Shown here: positions 34,838-43,719 of the stretch, in pieces
How the letters are laid out: each line of letters begins with the position of its first letter
Numbering within the stretch: position 1 is the stretch's first letter
NCBI RefSeq assembly: GCF_000243095.1
Contig: NZ_AHJE01000066.1
Location: forward strand, 1 to 64,000
Length of the DNA: 64,000 nucleotides
Direction: 5' to 3'
From: Cupriavidus basilensis OR16
GTDB taxonomy: Bacteria > Pseudomonadota > Gammaproteobacteria > Burkholderiales > Burkholderiaceae
The notes under the pieces: generated by a model
Database searches by the model: none
What the model saw: the letters and a program-made list of their open reading frames with translations, nothing else
What the model was told of the DNA's origin: nothing
Program-made: the position numbers and the translations under genes

Positions 34838-36688
34838 TCAGAACCAGGCGTCCTGCATGTCCAGCGTAGTGCGGTCGAGCGAGGCCAGCAGGTCAAGCTG
34901 CGGCCCCACCTTGGGCAGTTCCCAGCGGAAGAAGTACGCCGCCGCCGCCAGCTTGCCGCGATAAAAGTCCTGGTCTTCCTGGCTCCTGGCGCCAGCCAGC
35001 GCGGCCTGCGCCACCAGTTCCTGCTCCAGCCAGGTCCACGACAGCACGACATGGCCGAAGGCCTCCAGATAGACCGAGGCATTGGCCAGCGTCACCTTGG
35101 CGTCGCCCGCCGCCCACAACGCCTGCGTGACTTGCGCCAAGCGCTTGACGGCGGCACCCAGCGCCTTTGCGTGGCTGCCCAGCGCGGCGTCTGCGCTGGC
35201 CAGCGCACGGCCAATGGTGGCCTGGATCTCTTCGCCGAGCACCTTGAAGGCCGCGCCGTCCTTCATCACCACCTTGCGGCCCAGCAAGTCCAGGCCCTGG
35301 ATGCCGTGCGTGCCTTCGTGGATCGGGTTAAGGCGGTTGTCGCGGTAGAACTGCTCGACGTTGTACTCGCGGGTGTAGCCGTAGCCGCCATGTACCTGGA
35401 TGGCCAGGTTGTTGGCTTCCAGGCACCATTGCGACGGCCAGCTCTTGGCGATGGGCGTGAGGATATCGAGCAGCAGCGCCAGGCGTTCATGCTCGGCACC
35501 CTCGGCGGCGCGCTCCTGGTCCACCAGTTGCGCGCAATACAGGTTGAGCGCCAGCCCGCCTTCCACATAGCTTTTCTGCGCCAGCAGCATGCGGCGGATA
35601 TCCGCATGCTCCACCAGCCGCACCTGCGGGCTGGCCGGATCCTTGCCGCCGGGGCCGATCGGGCGGCCTTGCGGGCGGTTGCGCGCGTAATCGACCGAGT
35701 GCAGGTAGCCGGTGTAGCCCAGCATGACCGCGCCCAGGCCCACGCCGATGCGAGCCTCGTTCATCATATGGAACATGCAGGCCAGGCCCTTGTGCGCCTC
35801 GCCCACCAGGTAACCGATGGCACCCGCTTTTCCGCCCGGCCTGTACTTCATGCCTTCGCCGAAGTTCAGCAGGCAGTTGGTGGTGCCGCGATAGCCCATC
35901 TTGTGGTTCAGGCCGGCCAGCACCACGTCGTTGTGCTCGCCCAGGCTGCCATCGGCATTGACCAGGTACTTCGGCACGATGAACAGCGAGATGCCCTTCA
36001 CGCCCGGGATCAGCTTGCCGTCCGGGCCGGGGATCTTGGCCAGCACCAGATGCACGATATTGTCGGACAGCTCATGCTCGCCGGCCGAGATCCACATCTT
36101 GTTGCCACGCAGGCGGTACTGCTGGCCGAGCGGCGATTCGCCTTCATAGTCGGCGCGCGTGGTGATGTCGGACAACGACGATCCGGCCTGCGGCTCGGAC
36201 AGGCACATGGTGCCGAAGAAGCGGCCTTCCATCTCCGGCTTGACGAAGGTCTCCACCTGCGCCGGCGTGCCGTGCGCGAGCAGCAGGTTGGCGTTGCCGA
36301 TGGTCAGGAAGGGATAGGAGCTGGTGCCGACGTTGGCACCCTTGAAGTAGGCAAAACCGGCTTTCTCCACCACCACCGGTAGCTGCATGCCGCCGATCTC
36401 GTAGTCCTGCCCGGCGGCCATCAGGCCAGCCTCGCAGAAGGCCTTCAGCGCGGTCTTGACTTCCGGAATGATGCTGACGGTCTCGCCGTCGAAATGCGGC
36501 TCGTGCTGGTCGTTCTTCTTGTTGTGCGGCGCGAACAGGTCGGCGGCGATTTTCTCGCAGGTATCGAGCGCGGCGTCAAAGGTCTCGCGGGAATGGTCGG
36601 CGTAACGCGGAATGCGGGTCAGCCCTTCGACCTTGAGCCATTCGTACAGCACGAAGTTCAGGTCACGGCGGGAAAGGATCAGCGACAT
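34838..36688 (-). CDS. Acyl-CoA dehydrogenase, ~600-residue FadE/DmdC-like class
   Basis: 616-residue FAD flavoenzyme introducing the first double bond in beta-oxidation. It has the N-terminal extension MSLILSRRDLNFVLYEWLKV, the FAD-binding MCLSEPQAGSSLSDITTRA and KMWISAGEHELSDNIVHLVL, the HGGYGYTREYNVEQFYRD motif and the catalytic glutamate in LNPIHEGTHGIQGLDLLGRK, plus the extra C-terminal helical domain of this class. Complete. It is separated from the upstream thioesterase remnant by a terminator hairpin, so it probably has its own promoter in the 200-bp gap. Confidence 0.95.
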   Translation of the reverse strand: MSLILSRRDLNFVLYEWLKVEGLTRIPRYADHSRETFDAALDTCEKIAADLFAPHNKKNDQHEPHFDGETVSIIPEVKTALKAFCEAGLMAAGQDYEIGGMQLPVVVEKAGFAYFKGANVGTSSYPFLTIGNANLLLAHGTPAQVETFVKPEMEGRFFGTMCLSEPQAGSSLSDITTRADYEGESPLGQQYRLRGNKMWISAGEHELSDNIVHLVLAKIPGPDGKLIPGVKGISLFIVPKYLVNADGSLGEHNDVVLAGLNHKMGYRGTTNCLLNFGEGMKYRPGGKAGAIGYLVGEAHKGLACMFHMMNEARIGVGLGAVMLGYTGYLHSVDYARNRPQGRPIGPGGKDPASPQVRLVEHADIRRMLLAQKSYVEGGLALNLYCAQLVDQERAAEGAEHERLALLLDILTPIAKSWPSQWCLEANNLAIQVHGGYGYTREYNVEQFYRDNRLNPIHEGTHGIQGLDLLGRKVVMKDGAAFKVLGEEIQATIGRALASADAALGSHAKALGAAVKRLAQVTQALWAAGDAKVTLANASVYLEAFGHVVLSWTWLEQELVAQAALAGARSQEDQDFYRGKLAAAAYFFRWELPKVGPQLDLLASLDRTTLDMQDAWF

Positions 36689-36847
36689 GGCAGGAAACGG
36701 CTCCCAGACTGAAAGGGAAAATCAAAGATGCGCGACCCGGCGGCGGCTCCATCAACTGCAAGCCTCGCGACGGGGATCGTCGCTGTCTCCACAACGGCGC
36801 GCTCTCATGGCGCACCGCAAATTCTGTAGTTCTCTACATGGCGCGGG

Positions 36848-36881
36848 GAAAGAAAAAGGCGCTCGCGCGCCCTTCTCTTTC
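36848..36881 (-). terminator. Rho-independent terminator after thioesterase
   Basis: On the minus strand GGGCGC-GCGA-GCGCC is followed directly by TTTTTC; flanking purine/pyrimidine arms (GAAAGAGAA / TTTTTCTTTC) extend the stem. It ends the fadB-pncA-thiolase-thioesterase transcript 10 bp after the stop codon. Confidence 0.8.
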
Positions 36882-36890
36882 CTGCCGTGC

Positions 36891-37178
36891 TCAGCTGCCT
36901 TCGCCCAGGCGGGCGACGGTGCCCTGCGCCACCGCGCAGAGCTTTTCCTCGCCATCCTTGACCACGAACACATCGCACCGCACCACCGCTTGCTGGCGGC
37001 CGCGGTTGAGGCATTCGGCGCGGGCGATCAGCGTGTCGCCGATCGCCGGACGCAGGTAGTTGATCTTGTACTCGGAGGTCACCACCGGCACGGCCATGGC
37101 CGCGCCGCCCGCATAGGTCAGCGCGTTGTCAGCCAGGTAGCTGACCACGCCGCCGTGCAGGAAGCCGTGCTGTACACG
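36891..37178 (-). pseudogene. PaaI-type thioesterase, N-terminus deleted
   Basis: C-terminal part of a hotdog acyl-CoA thioesterase. The motif QHGFLHGGVVSYLADNALTY, which normally lies around residue 55-75, is the first recognisable sequence; everything before it is gone and the frame runs out of the thiolase gene. The conserved YKINYLRPAIGDTLIARAEC and C-terminus VAQGTVARLGEG are intact. The breakpoint is at about 37172-37178, within a perfect inverted repeat. An in-frame GTG at 37148 could start an 85-residue peptide, but the HGG catalytic motif would be excluded. Confidence 0.8.
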
Positions 37179-37861
37179 GCTTCCAGCGTGGTGTCGCCGC
37201 GGATGCCTTCGTCGGCCGAGACCGTGACTTCCTTGGTCATCAGCTGGCCGGTGGCCTTGTCGGCCACGCCTGCGAGCACCGTGATCGGCACGATTTCGTC
37301 GTTGAACTTGCCGGCTTCCAGGCCGGCGAAGGCGCGCTGCTGGCTGCGCACGCCGTACTCGTCCTGACGCTCGCGCGAGATGTTGTAGCGCTTGGCCACG
37401 TTCTCGGCGGTCTGCAGCATGTTCCAGTAGATTTCCGGCTTGTTCTTGGTCAGCCAGTTCTCCTGGATCATATGGCGGTTCATTTCCTGCTGCACGCAGG
37501 AGATGCTTTCCACGCCACCGGCCACGAAGATGTCGCCTTCATCGGCGATCACGCGCTGCGCGGCCATGGCGATGGTTTGCAGGCCGGAGGAACAGAAACG
37601 GTTCACCGTGGCGCCGGGCACGGTGACCGGGCAGCCCGCGCGCAGCGCGATCTGGCGCGCAATATTGGCGCCGGTGGCACCTTCCGGGTTGGCACAGCCC
37701 ATCAGCACGTCTTCCACTTCGCCGGCGTCGATCTTGGCACGCGCAATGGCGTGCTGGACCGCATGGCCGCCCAGGGTCGCGCCGTGGGTCATGTTGAAAG
37801 CACCCTTCCAGCTCTTGGCCAGGCCGGTACGTGCGGTGGATACGATGACTGCCTCTTTCAT
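37118..37861 (-). pseudogene. Acetyl-CoA acyltransferase (thiolase), C-terminal 40% deleted
   Basis: Thiolase that would cleave 3-ketoacyl-CoA in beta-oxidation. The ATG at 37859-37861 begins MKEAVIVSTARTGLAKSWKG; the nucleophilic cysteine is in VNRFCSSGLQTIAMAAQ. The sequence is normal to residue ~228 (RGDTTLEAV) and then continues out of family as YSTASCTAAWSATWLTTR. The expected CASGGGQG-type C-terminal active-site cysteine, and the GNA and HPxG histidine motifs, are absent. The missing part (about 165 codons), the intergenic space and the thioesterase start are deleted together. It is preceded by pncA and fadB-like genes on the same strand. Confidence 0.85.
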
Positions 37862-37998
37862 GTCTTGCTCCTCGGTATCTCTGGTATCTGGTGACCTGCG
37901 GCGTGCGTTCACGTCCGGCAGTGTCATGCACTATGTCTTTGGCTGGGTTCAGCCGTGTTAGCCAGGCTTGGCCAGGCTTGATCAGCGGTTCGTCAGGT

Positions 37999-38634
37999 TC
38001 AGTACAACAGGCCGGCCGACTGCAGGCGCTGCACGCCCGCGGCTTCCAGGTTCCGCCACGCGTTCGCCAGCGAGCCGTCGAGATCGATGGCGCGACAGGC
38101 GTCCTCGACCACGAGGGCTTCGAATCCCGCCGCCCGGGCATCGAGCGCGCTCCAGGCAACGCAGTAATCCGTTGCCAGTCCCACGCAAAACACCCGGCGC
38201 ACCGCGCGCTCCCGCAAATAGCCAGCCAGTCCGGTGCGGGAGGTGCGATCGGCCTCCATGAAGGCCGAGTAGCTATCCACCTCGCGGTGATGGCCCTTGC
38301 GGATCACCATCTGCGCATGCGCGACCTCCAGCCCGGCATGCAGCGCCGCGCCGTGGCTGCCCTGCACGCAATGCGTCGGCCACAAGACTTGCTGGCCATA
38401 GGGCAACGCCACGGTCTGGAACGGCTGCGTGCCGGCATGGTTGGCGGCAAACGAAACGTGGCTGGCGGGATGCCAGTCCTGGGTCAGCACCACATGCGCA
38501 AACGCCGCCGCAAGTCGGTTGATCACGGGCACGACTTCATCGCCCTGCGCCACGGCGAGCGCGCCGCCGGGCATGAAGTCGTTCTGCACGTCGATGACCA
38601 GCAGGCAATCTTCCGGGCCGTATTGCTTGACCAT
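37999..38634 (-). CDS. pncA: Nicotinamidase/isochorismatase family hydrolase
   Basis: 211-residue cysteine hydrolase converting nicotinamide to nicotinate in NAD salvage. CLLVIDVQNDFMPGGALAV carries the catalytic aspartate, QDWHPASHVSFAANH the metal-binding histidine, VIRKGHHREVDSYSAF the catalytic lysine region and VFCVGLATDYCVAWSALDA the nucleophilic cysteine, all as in PncA. It sits inside a beta-oxidation run between fadB-like and thiolase genes, 92 and 137 bp from its neighbours, and may be co-transcribed without metabolic link. Complete. Confidence 0.93.
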   Translation of the reverse strand: MVKQYGPEDCLLVIDVQNDFMPGGALAVAQGDEVVPVINRLAAAFAHVVLTQDWHPASHVSFAANHAGTQPFQTVALPYGQQVLWPTHCVQGSHGAALHAGLEVAHAQMVIRKGHHREVDSYSAFMEADRTSRTGLAGYLRERAVRRVFCVGLATDYCVAWSALDARAAGFEALVVEDACRAIDLDGSLANAWRNLEAAGVQRLQSAGLLY

Positions 38635-38726
38635 GCCGCTACTCCTCGCTTGGTGACCGGTTTGCGATCCGTGGTGAGAACCCCGCGCGGCCCGACTGCG
38701 CCGCGCGAACGCCGCCTTGGCTGTAC

Positions 38727-40808
38727 TTAGCCGTTGAAGCCCTTGCCCTCGGCAGCCAGCTTGACCAGCAGCGGAGCTGCTTGCCAGGCCTCGCCGTGGT
38801 AGCCCTTGGCATAACGCGCCATCGACTGCGCCACGTTGAACAGGCCAACCTGGTCCGCGTACAGCATCGGGCCACCGCGGAACAGCGGGAAGCCGTAGCC
38901 GGTCAGGTAGACCATGTCGATATCCGAGGCCTTGGAGGCAATGCCTTCTTCCAGGATCTTGGCGCCTTCGTTGACCAGCGCGAACACCAGCCGCTCGACG
39001 ATTTCCTCATCGGAGATCTTGCGGCGGGTAATGCCCAGGTCCTTCGAGTGCTGCACGATCATGTCGTTGACCTGCTGGTTCGGGTACGCCTTGCGGTCGC
39101 CCGCCTTGTAGTCGTACCAGCCCGCGCCGGTCTTCTGGCCGTAGCGGCCCAGTTCGCACAGCAGGTCGGCGGTCTTGGAATACTGGATCTCGGGCTTGTC
39201 GATCGCGCGCCGCTTGCGGATGGCCCAGCCGATATCGTTGCCGGCCAGGTCGCCCATGCGGAACGGGCCCATGGCAAAGCCGAACTTCTCGACGGCCTTG
39301 TCCACTTGCTCCGGCAGCGCGCCTTCGTCCAGCAGGTAGCCAGCCTGGCGGCTGTACTGCTCGATCATGCGGTTGCCGATAAAGCCGTCGCACACGCCCG
39401 ACACCACGGCGGTCTTCTTGATCTTCTTGGCGACCTGCATCACGGTGGCCAGCACGTCCTTGCCGGTCTTCTCGCCGCGCACCACTTCCAGCAGCTTCAT
39501 CACATTGGCCGGGCTGAAGAAGTGCATGCCGACCACATCTTGCGGGCGCTTGGTGAAGGAGGCGATCTTGTTGACGTCCAGCGTGGAGGTGTTCGAAGCC
39601 AGGATCGCGCCCTGCTTCATCACTTCATCCAGCTTCTTGAAGACGATTTCCTTGACGCCCATTTCCTCGAACACGGCTTCGATCACCATGTCCGCGTCCT
39701 TGATCTCGTCATAGGACAGCGTGGTGGTCAGCAGGCCCATGCGCTGCTCGACCTTCTCCTGCGTGAGCTTGCCCTTCTTGGCGCTGTTCTCGTAGTTCTT
39801 GCGGATCGTGGCCACGCCGCGGTCCAGCGCTTCCTGCTTGGTTTCCAGCATGATCACCGGGATGCCGGCGTTCAGGAAGTTCATGGTGATGCCGCCGCCC
39901 ATGGTGCCGGCGCCGATCACGGCGATCTTCTCGAGCTTGCGGGTCGGGGTGCCTTCCGGTACATCAGGAATCTTGCTGGCGGCACGTTCGCCAAAGAAAG
40001 CGTGGCGCAGCGCGCGCGATTCCGGCGTGGTGATCAGGTACATGAAGCCTTCGCGCTCGGCCTTCAGGCCGGCTTCGAACGGCTTGAGCGAGGCGGCCAC
40101 GGCATCCACGCACTTCAGCGGCGCCGGGAAGTTCTTGGCAACGGCTGCCACGGTATTGCGCGAGAAAGCGATAAAGCCCTCCGCGTTCTCGTGCTTGACC
40201 TTCAGGTCGCGCACCTTGGGGTACGGGCCAGGGTTGGCTGCGGCGGTCTTGGCGAAAGCCACGGCCGCGGGCAGCACGTCGCCGTCGACGATTTCATCGA
40301 ACAGCTTGGTGCCGGCGAACTTCTCGCTGGGAATGGCGTTGCCCGACACGATCATGTTCAGGGCGGCTTCCAGCCCGATCACGCGTGGCAGGCGCTGCGT
40401 GCCGCCGGCGCCGGGCAGCAGGCCCAGCTTCACTTCCGGCAGGGCGATCTGCGCGCCCTTCGAAGCCACGCGGTAGTTACAACCCAGCGCCAGCTCCAGG
40501 CCACCGCCCATGGCGACGGAATGGATCGCCGCCACGACGGGCTTGCCCGAACCTTCCACGACCTTGATCACCGAGTGCAGCGTCGGCTCCTGGGTGGCCT
40601 TGGGCGTATTGAATTCACGGATGTCGGCGCCGCCCGAGAAGGCTTTGCCGGCGCCGGTAATGACGATGGCCTTGACGGCCGCATCGTCCAGCGCACGGGT
40701 CATGCCTTCGACGATGCCAAGCCGGGTGCTGAGACCCAGGCCGTTGACGGGGGGATTGTCGAGCGTGATGACGGCGACGCCGTCCTGAACCTGATACTGC
40801 GCTGTCAT
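38727..40808 (-). CDS. Bifunctional enoyl-CoA hydratase / 3-hydroxyacyl-CoA dehydrogenase
   Basis: 693-residue multifunctional beta-oxidation protein. The N-terminal crotonase domain contains AFSGGADIREFNTP, AMGGGLELALGCNYR and LPEVKLGLLPGAGGTQRLPR with both catalytic glutamates. The NAD-dependent dehydrogenase begins near residue 300 with IAVIGAGTMGGGITMNFLNA and contains SNTSTLDVNKIA and MHFFSPANVMKLLEVVRG. The ATG at 40806-40808 is preceded by AAAGGAACCAGC. The promoter 160 bp upstream carries a TetR-type operator. It is complete and heads the transcript pncA, thiolase, thioesterase. Confidence 0.96.
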   Translation of the reverse strand: MTAQYQVQDGVAVITLDNPPVNGLGLSTRLGIVEGMTRALDDAAVKAIVITGAGKAFSGGADIREFNTPKATQEPTLHSVIKVVEGSGKPVVAAIHSVAMGGGLELALGCNYRVASKGAQIALPEVKLGLLPGAGGTQRLPRVIGLEAALNMIVSGNAIPSEKFAGTKLFDEIVDGDVLPAAVAFAKTAAANPGPYPKVRDLKVKHENAEGFIAFSRNTVAAVAKNFPAPLKCVDAVAASLKPFEAGLKAEREGFMYLITTPESRALRHAFFGERAASKIPDVPEGTPTRKLEKIAVIGAGTMGGGITMNFLNAGIPVIMLETKQEALDRGVATIRKNYENSAKKGKLTQEKVEQRMGLLTTTLSYDEIKDADMVIEAVFEEMGVKEIVFKKLDEVMKQGAILASNTSTLDVNKIASFTKRPQDVVGMHFFSPANVMKLLEVVRGEKTGKDVLATVMQVAKKIKKTAVVSGVCDGFIGNRMIEQYSRQAGYLLDEGALPEQVDKAVEKFGFAMGPFRMGDLAGNDIGWAIRKRRAIDKPEIQYSKTADLLCELGRYGQKTGAGWYDYKAGDRKAYPNQQVNDMIVQHSKDLGITRRKISDEEIVERLVFALVNEGAKILEEGIASKASDIDMVYLTGYGFPLFRGGPMLYADQVGLFNVAQSMARYAKGYHGEAWQAAPLLVKLAAEGKGFNG

Positions 40809-40961
40809 GCTGGTTCCTTTGGTAACTAGAACTAGAAGTTGTCTCGGGATTCGAATTCTCGAATTATGTTCTGCCGCGGGGCCCCAAACCACCGCGCGGC
40901 CACCGGGAAAGCGCTGTGCTTGCATCCCTCGGCCGGCGCCCACCCTATCGTGAGCGGATCA

Positions 40962-40990
40962 AGCATACACAAAATAGCACGGTCGTTCAA
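40962..40990 (-). promoter_or_regulatory. fadB-like promoter with TetR-type operator
   Basis: On the minus strand TTGAAC (40985-40990) and TATGCT (40962-40967) are separated by exactly 17 bp. The element GAACGACCGTGC followed by TATTTT overlaps the -35 box and spacer, matching the operators at 23091 and 60462. The rest of the 494-bp gap up to 41302 shows no gene; it must also contain the permease promoter, which I could not pick out. Confidence 0.65.
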
Positions 40991-41302
40991 TTTCATTTTT
41001 GGGCTCCGCTGGCACCGCCATGCGCCTCGTTCATGGCGGATCGCGCCGGCGTGCATTCAGGCTGCCAAAGGCCACCAAAAAGCTAGGGTAAGCCCGGAGT
41101 CTCATGGCCCATGCAGCACATTTTCCGGCTCCTGAGGATTGCCTCTAGTCACAGTAGGCGACTTTCCTGACATAAACCGACGCAACCCTCGGATTTACCC
41201 GGATAACCCGCTAAACTCGCGCCCTTTGCCCGCTCGGGTGCCCCACAAGGTGTCGCCCGTTCCGAAGTCGCGGCCCCGCCCGCCGAAGTTCCAGTGACCC
41301 TG

Positions 41303-42770
41303 ATGTCTTCCCATCCTCATCCTCACCAGCACCCCGTCGTCGAGCACGACGACCTGCAGCGCAAACTCAAGGCCCGCCACCTGACCATGATCGCCATCGG
41401 CGGCGCGGTCGGCACCGGGCTGTTCGTGGCCCCTGATGACCAGCCTGGGCGAGCTCGCCGTGCATATGCCGGTGGCCGGCTCCTTCGTCACCTACAGCGC
41501 GCTGTACGTGGAAGAGGGCTTTGGCTTCGCGCTTGGCTGGAGTTACTGGTTCAGCCTCGCGGTCACGATCGCCGTGGAGCTGGCGGCGGCGCAGCTAGTG
41601 ATGCAGTACTGGTTCCCGCACGTCTCCGGCATGGTGTGGAGCACGGGCTTCCTGCTGTTGATGTTTGGCCTCAATGCCTTCTCGGTACGCGGCTTCGGCG
41701 AGGCCGAGTACTGGTTCGCGCTGATCAAGGTGGCCACGATCCTGATCTTCCTGGCGGCCGGCCTGATGATGATCTTCGGCCTCATGCGAGGCGGCCCGCA
41801 GTCCGGCTGGCACAACTTCACGCTGGGCGATGCGCCTTTCGTTGGCGGCATCCCCGCCATGTTCGGCGTTGCCATGATCGCCGGGTTCTCCTTCCAGGGC
41901 ACGGAAACGGTCGGTGTGGCCGCCGGCGAAGCCGCCGACCCGGCACGCACCATCCCGCGCGCCATCCGCCAGACCTTCTGGCGCATCCTGCTGTTCTACG
42001 TGCTGGCGATCCTGATCATCGGTGTGCTGATTCCCTACACCGACCCCAGCCTGCTACGCAACGACGTCACCGACATCGGCGTCAGCCCCTTCGCGCTGGT
42101 GTTCCGCCACGCCGGGCTGGCCTTCGCTGCCGGCCTGATGAATGCCGTGGTGCTGACCGCCCTGCTCTCCGCCGGCACCTCCAGCATGTACGCCTCCACC
42201 CGGATCCTCTACGGCCTGGCGGCCAGCGGGCGGGCGCCACGCGCGCTGGCGCGGCTCTCCGCCAACGGCGTGCCCTACGTCGCGCTGTTCGCCACCACCG
42301 CCGTCGGCGCCCTGTGCTTCCTCAGTTCGCTGTTTGGCGACAAGGCGGTCTACCTGTGGCTGCTGAACACGTCCGGCATGACTGGCTTTATCGCCTGGCT
42401 CGGCATCGCCATCAGCCACTACCGCTTTCGCCGCGGGCTGGTGCACCAGGGCTACAAGCCGTCCGACCTGGCCTACCGTTCACCGCTCTACCCGTTTGGC
42501 CCCATCTTTGCCATCGTGCTGTGCGTGGTAATCGTGCTGGGCCAGAACTACCAGGCCTTCTCCGACGTGCGCGGGCGCTGGCTGGAAATTCTCGGCACCT
42601 ATATCGGCGTGCCGCTGTTCCTGGTTCTCTGGCTTGGCTATCGGCTGGTCAAGAAGACGCGGCTGATCGACTACGAGGATATGCCGTTCAACTGCAAGCG
42701 GGCAGCCGAGGCGGGGCCGGCTGTAGCTTCACCGCAAAGGCACTCGTCCACCGACAGCAATGCCGCATAA
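41303..42770 (+). pseudogene. Amino acid permease (APC family), deletion in first helices
   Basis: Inner-membrane amino acid/proton symporter of the AAT family (LysP/GabP-like). The ATG at 41303 starts MSSHPHPHQHPVVEHDDLQR and the family motif HLTMIAIGGAVGTGLFVA. Directly afterwards, at about 41430, the frame shifts and the protein resumes as LMTSLGELAVHMPVAGSFVT. About 27-30 residues that normally connect these motifs (end of helix 1 and most of helix 2) are missing. The rest, with GFSFQGTETVGVAAGEAADP and RILYGLAASGRAPR, is intact to a stop at 42768-42770. The final 100 bp overlap the convergent dehydratase gene, which is unusual. Confidence 0.85.
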
Positions 42771-43711
42771 CGCGCCAGATCCACATTGCCGCCGCTGATG
42801 ATGATGCCAACCCGCTTGCCCGGCAGCGGTAGCCCCGCATAGCGCGCGGCCGCAAGGCCAAGGCAGCCGGTCGGCTCGACCACCAGCTTCATGGCCTGCG
42901 CGAACATGCGCAGGCATTCGCGCAGCGTGTGATCCGGCACGGCGACAATGTCGGTCACGCCGCGGTGGATCAGCCCGAACGTCAGCGCGCCAAGATGCTG
43001 GGCGCGCGCGCCGTCGGCGATCGTGTCGGGTGGCTCGATATGCACGATGGCGCCACGGCGAAGCGACTGCTGCCCATGATTGCCGGCCTGCGGCTCGACG
43101 CCGTACAGCAGGCAGCCGGGCGAGAGCTGATCTTTCACCAGGACGGCGCCTCCGAGCAGCCCCCCGCCCCCCTGGCAAACGAACAGGGCGTCGAGCGGGC
43201 CGGTTTCCTCCAGCAATTCGCGCGTGACCGTGCCTTGCCCGGCAATGACATCGGCATGGTCGTAGGGCGGGATCAGGGTCATCCCACGTTCTTCCGCCAG
43301 GCGCCGCGTGATCGCTTCTCGGTCGTCCACCTGGCGGTCGTACAAGACTACCTGCGCGCCGCAGGCACGAGTCGCCTCCACCTTGGACGCCGCCGCGTCA
43401 CGAGGCATCACCACTACCACCGGAATGCCAAGCACCTGCCCGGCAAGCGCAATGCCTTGCGCGTGGTTGCCGCCGGAGAACGCGACCGCGCCGCGGCGGC
43501 GCTGCCCGGCATCGAAGCGCGCCAGCGCATTGAAGGCGCCGCGAAACTTGAAGGCGCCGGTACGTTGCAGGTTCTCGCACTTGAAGAACAGCTCGGCGCC
43601 CACCCAGGCGTCCATCGCGGGCGAACGCAGCACCGGTGTGCGCCACGCGTGCCCGGCCAGCCGGCTGGCGGCTGCCACCACATCGTCATAGGTCGGCAGG
43701 GCTGCGCACAT
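42671..43711 (-). CDS. PLP-dependent serine/threonine dehydratase-like ammonia-lyase
   Basis: 346-residue fold-type II PLP enzyme. The Schiff-base lysine is in TGAFKFRGAFNALARF, the phosphate-binding SGGNHAQG follows, and QGTVTRELLEETGPLDALFVCQGGGGLLG is the Gly-rich cofactor site (cited in parts: QGTVTRELLEE and CQGGGGLLG). It is a paralogue of the gene at 46522-47488. The start ATG at 43709-43711 is 8 bp after the stop of the receptor gene, indicating one operon. The natural end would be near SGGNVDLARYAALLS; another 25 residues are read through the 3' end of the permease, suggesting missing intergenic DNA. Serine, threonine or 3-hydroxyaspartate are possible substrates. Confidence 0.88.
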   Translation of the reverse strand: MCAALPTYDDVVAAASRLAGHAWRTPVLRSPAMDAWVGAELFFKCENLQRTGAFKFRGAFNALARFDAGQRRRGAVAFSGGNHAQGIALAGQVLGIPVVVVMPRDAAASKVEATRACGAQVVLYDRQVDDREAITRRLAEERGMTLIPPYDHADVIAGQGTVTRELLEETGPLDALFVCQGGGGLLGGAVLVKDQLSPGCLLYGVEPQAGNHGQQSLRRGAIVHIEPPDTIADGARAQHLGALTFGLIHRGVTDIVAVPDHTLRECLRMFAQAMKLVVEPTGCLGLAAARYAGLPLPGKRVGIIISGGNVDLARYAALLSVDECLCGEATAGPASAARLQLNGISS

Positions 43712-43719
43712 CGACCGGC

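Noticed and set aside
33896..36382. 828-residue open frame on the plus strand
   Set aside because: Antisense to the intact SDR and acyl-CoA dehydrogenase genes; composition (His/Gln/Arg/Ala rich) is that of a GC-rich shadow frame.
38781..40829. 682-residue open frame on the plus strand
   Set aside because: Antisense shadow of the fadB-like gene with no family resemblance.
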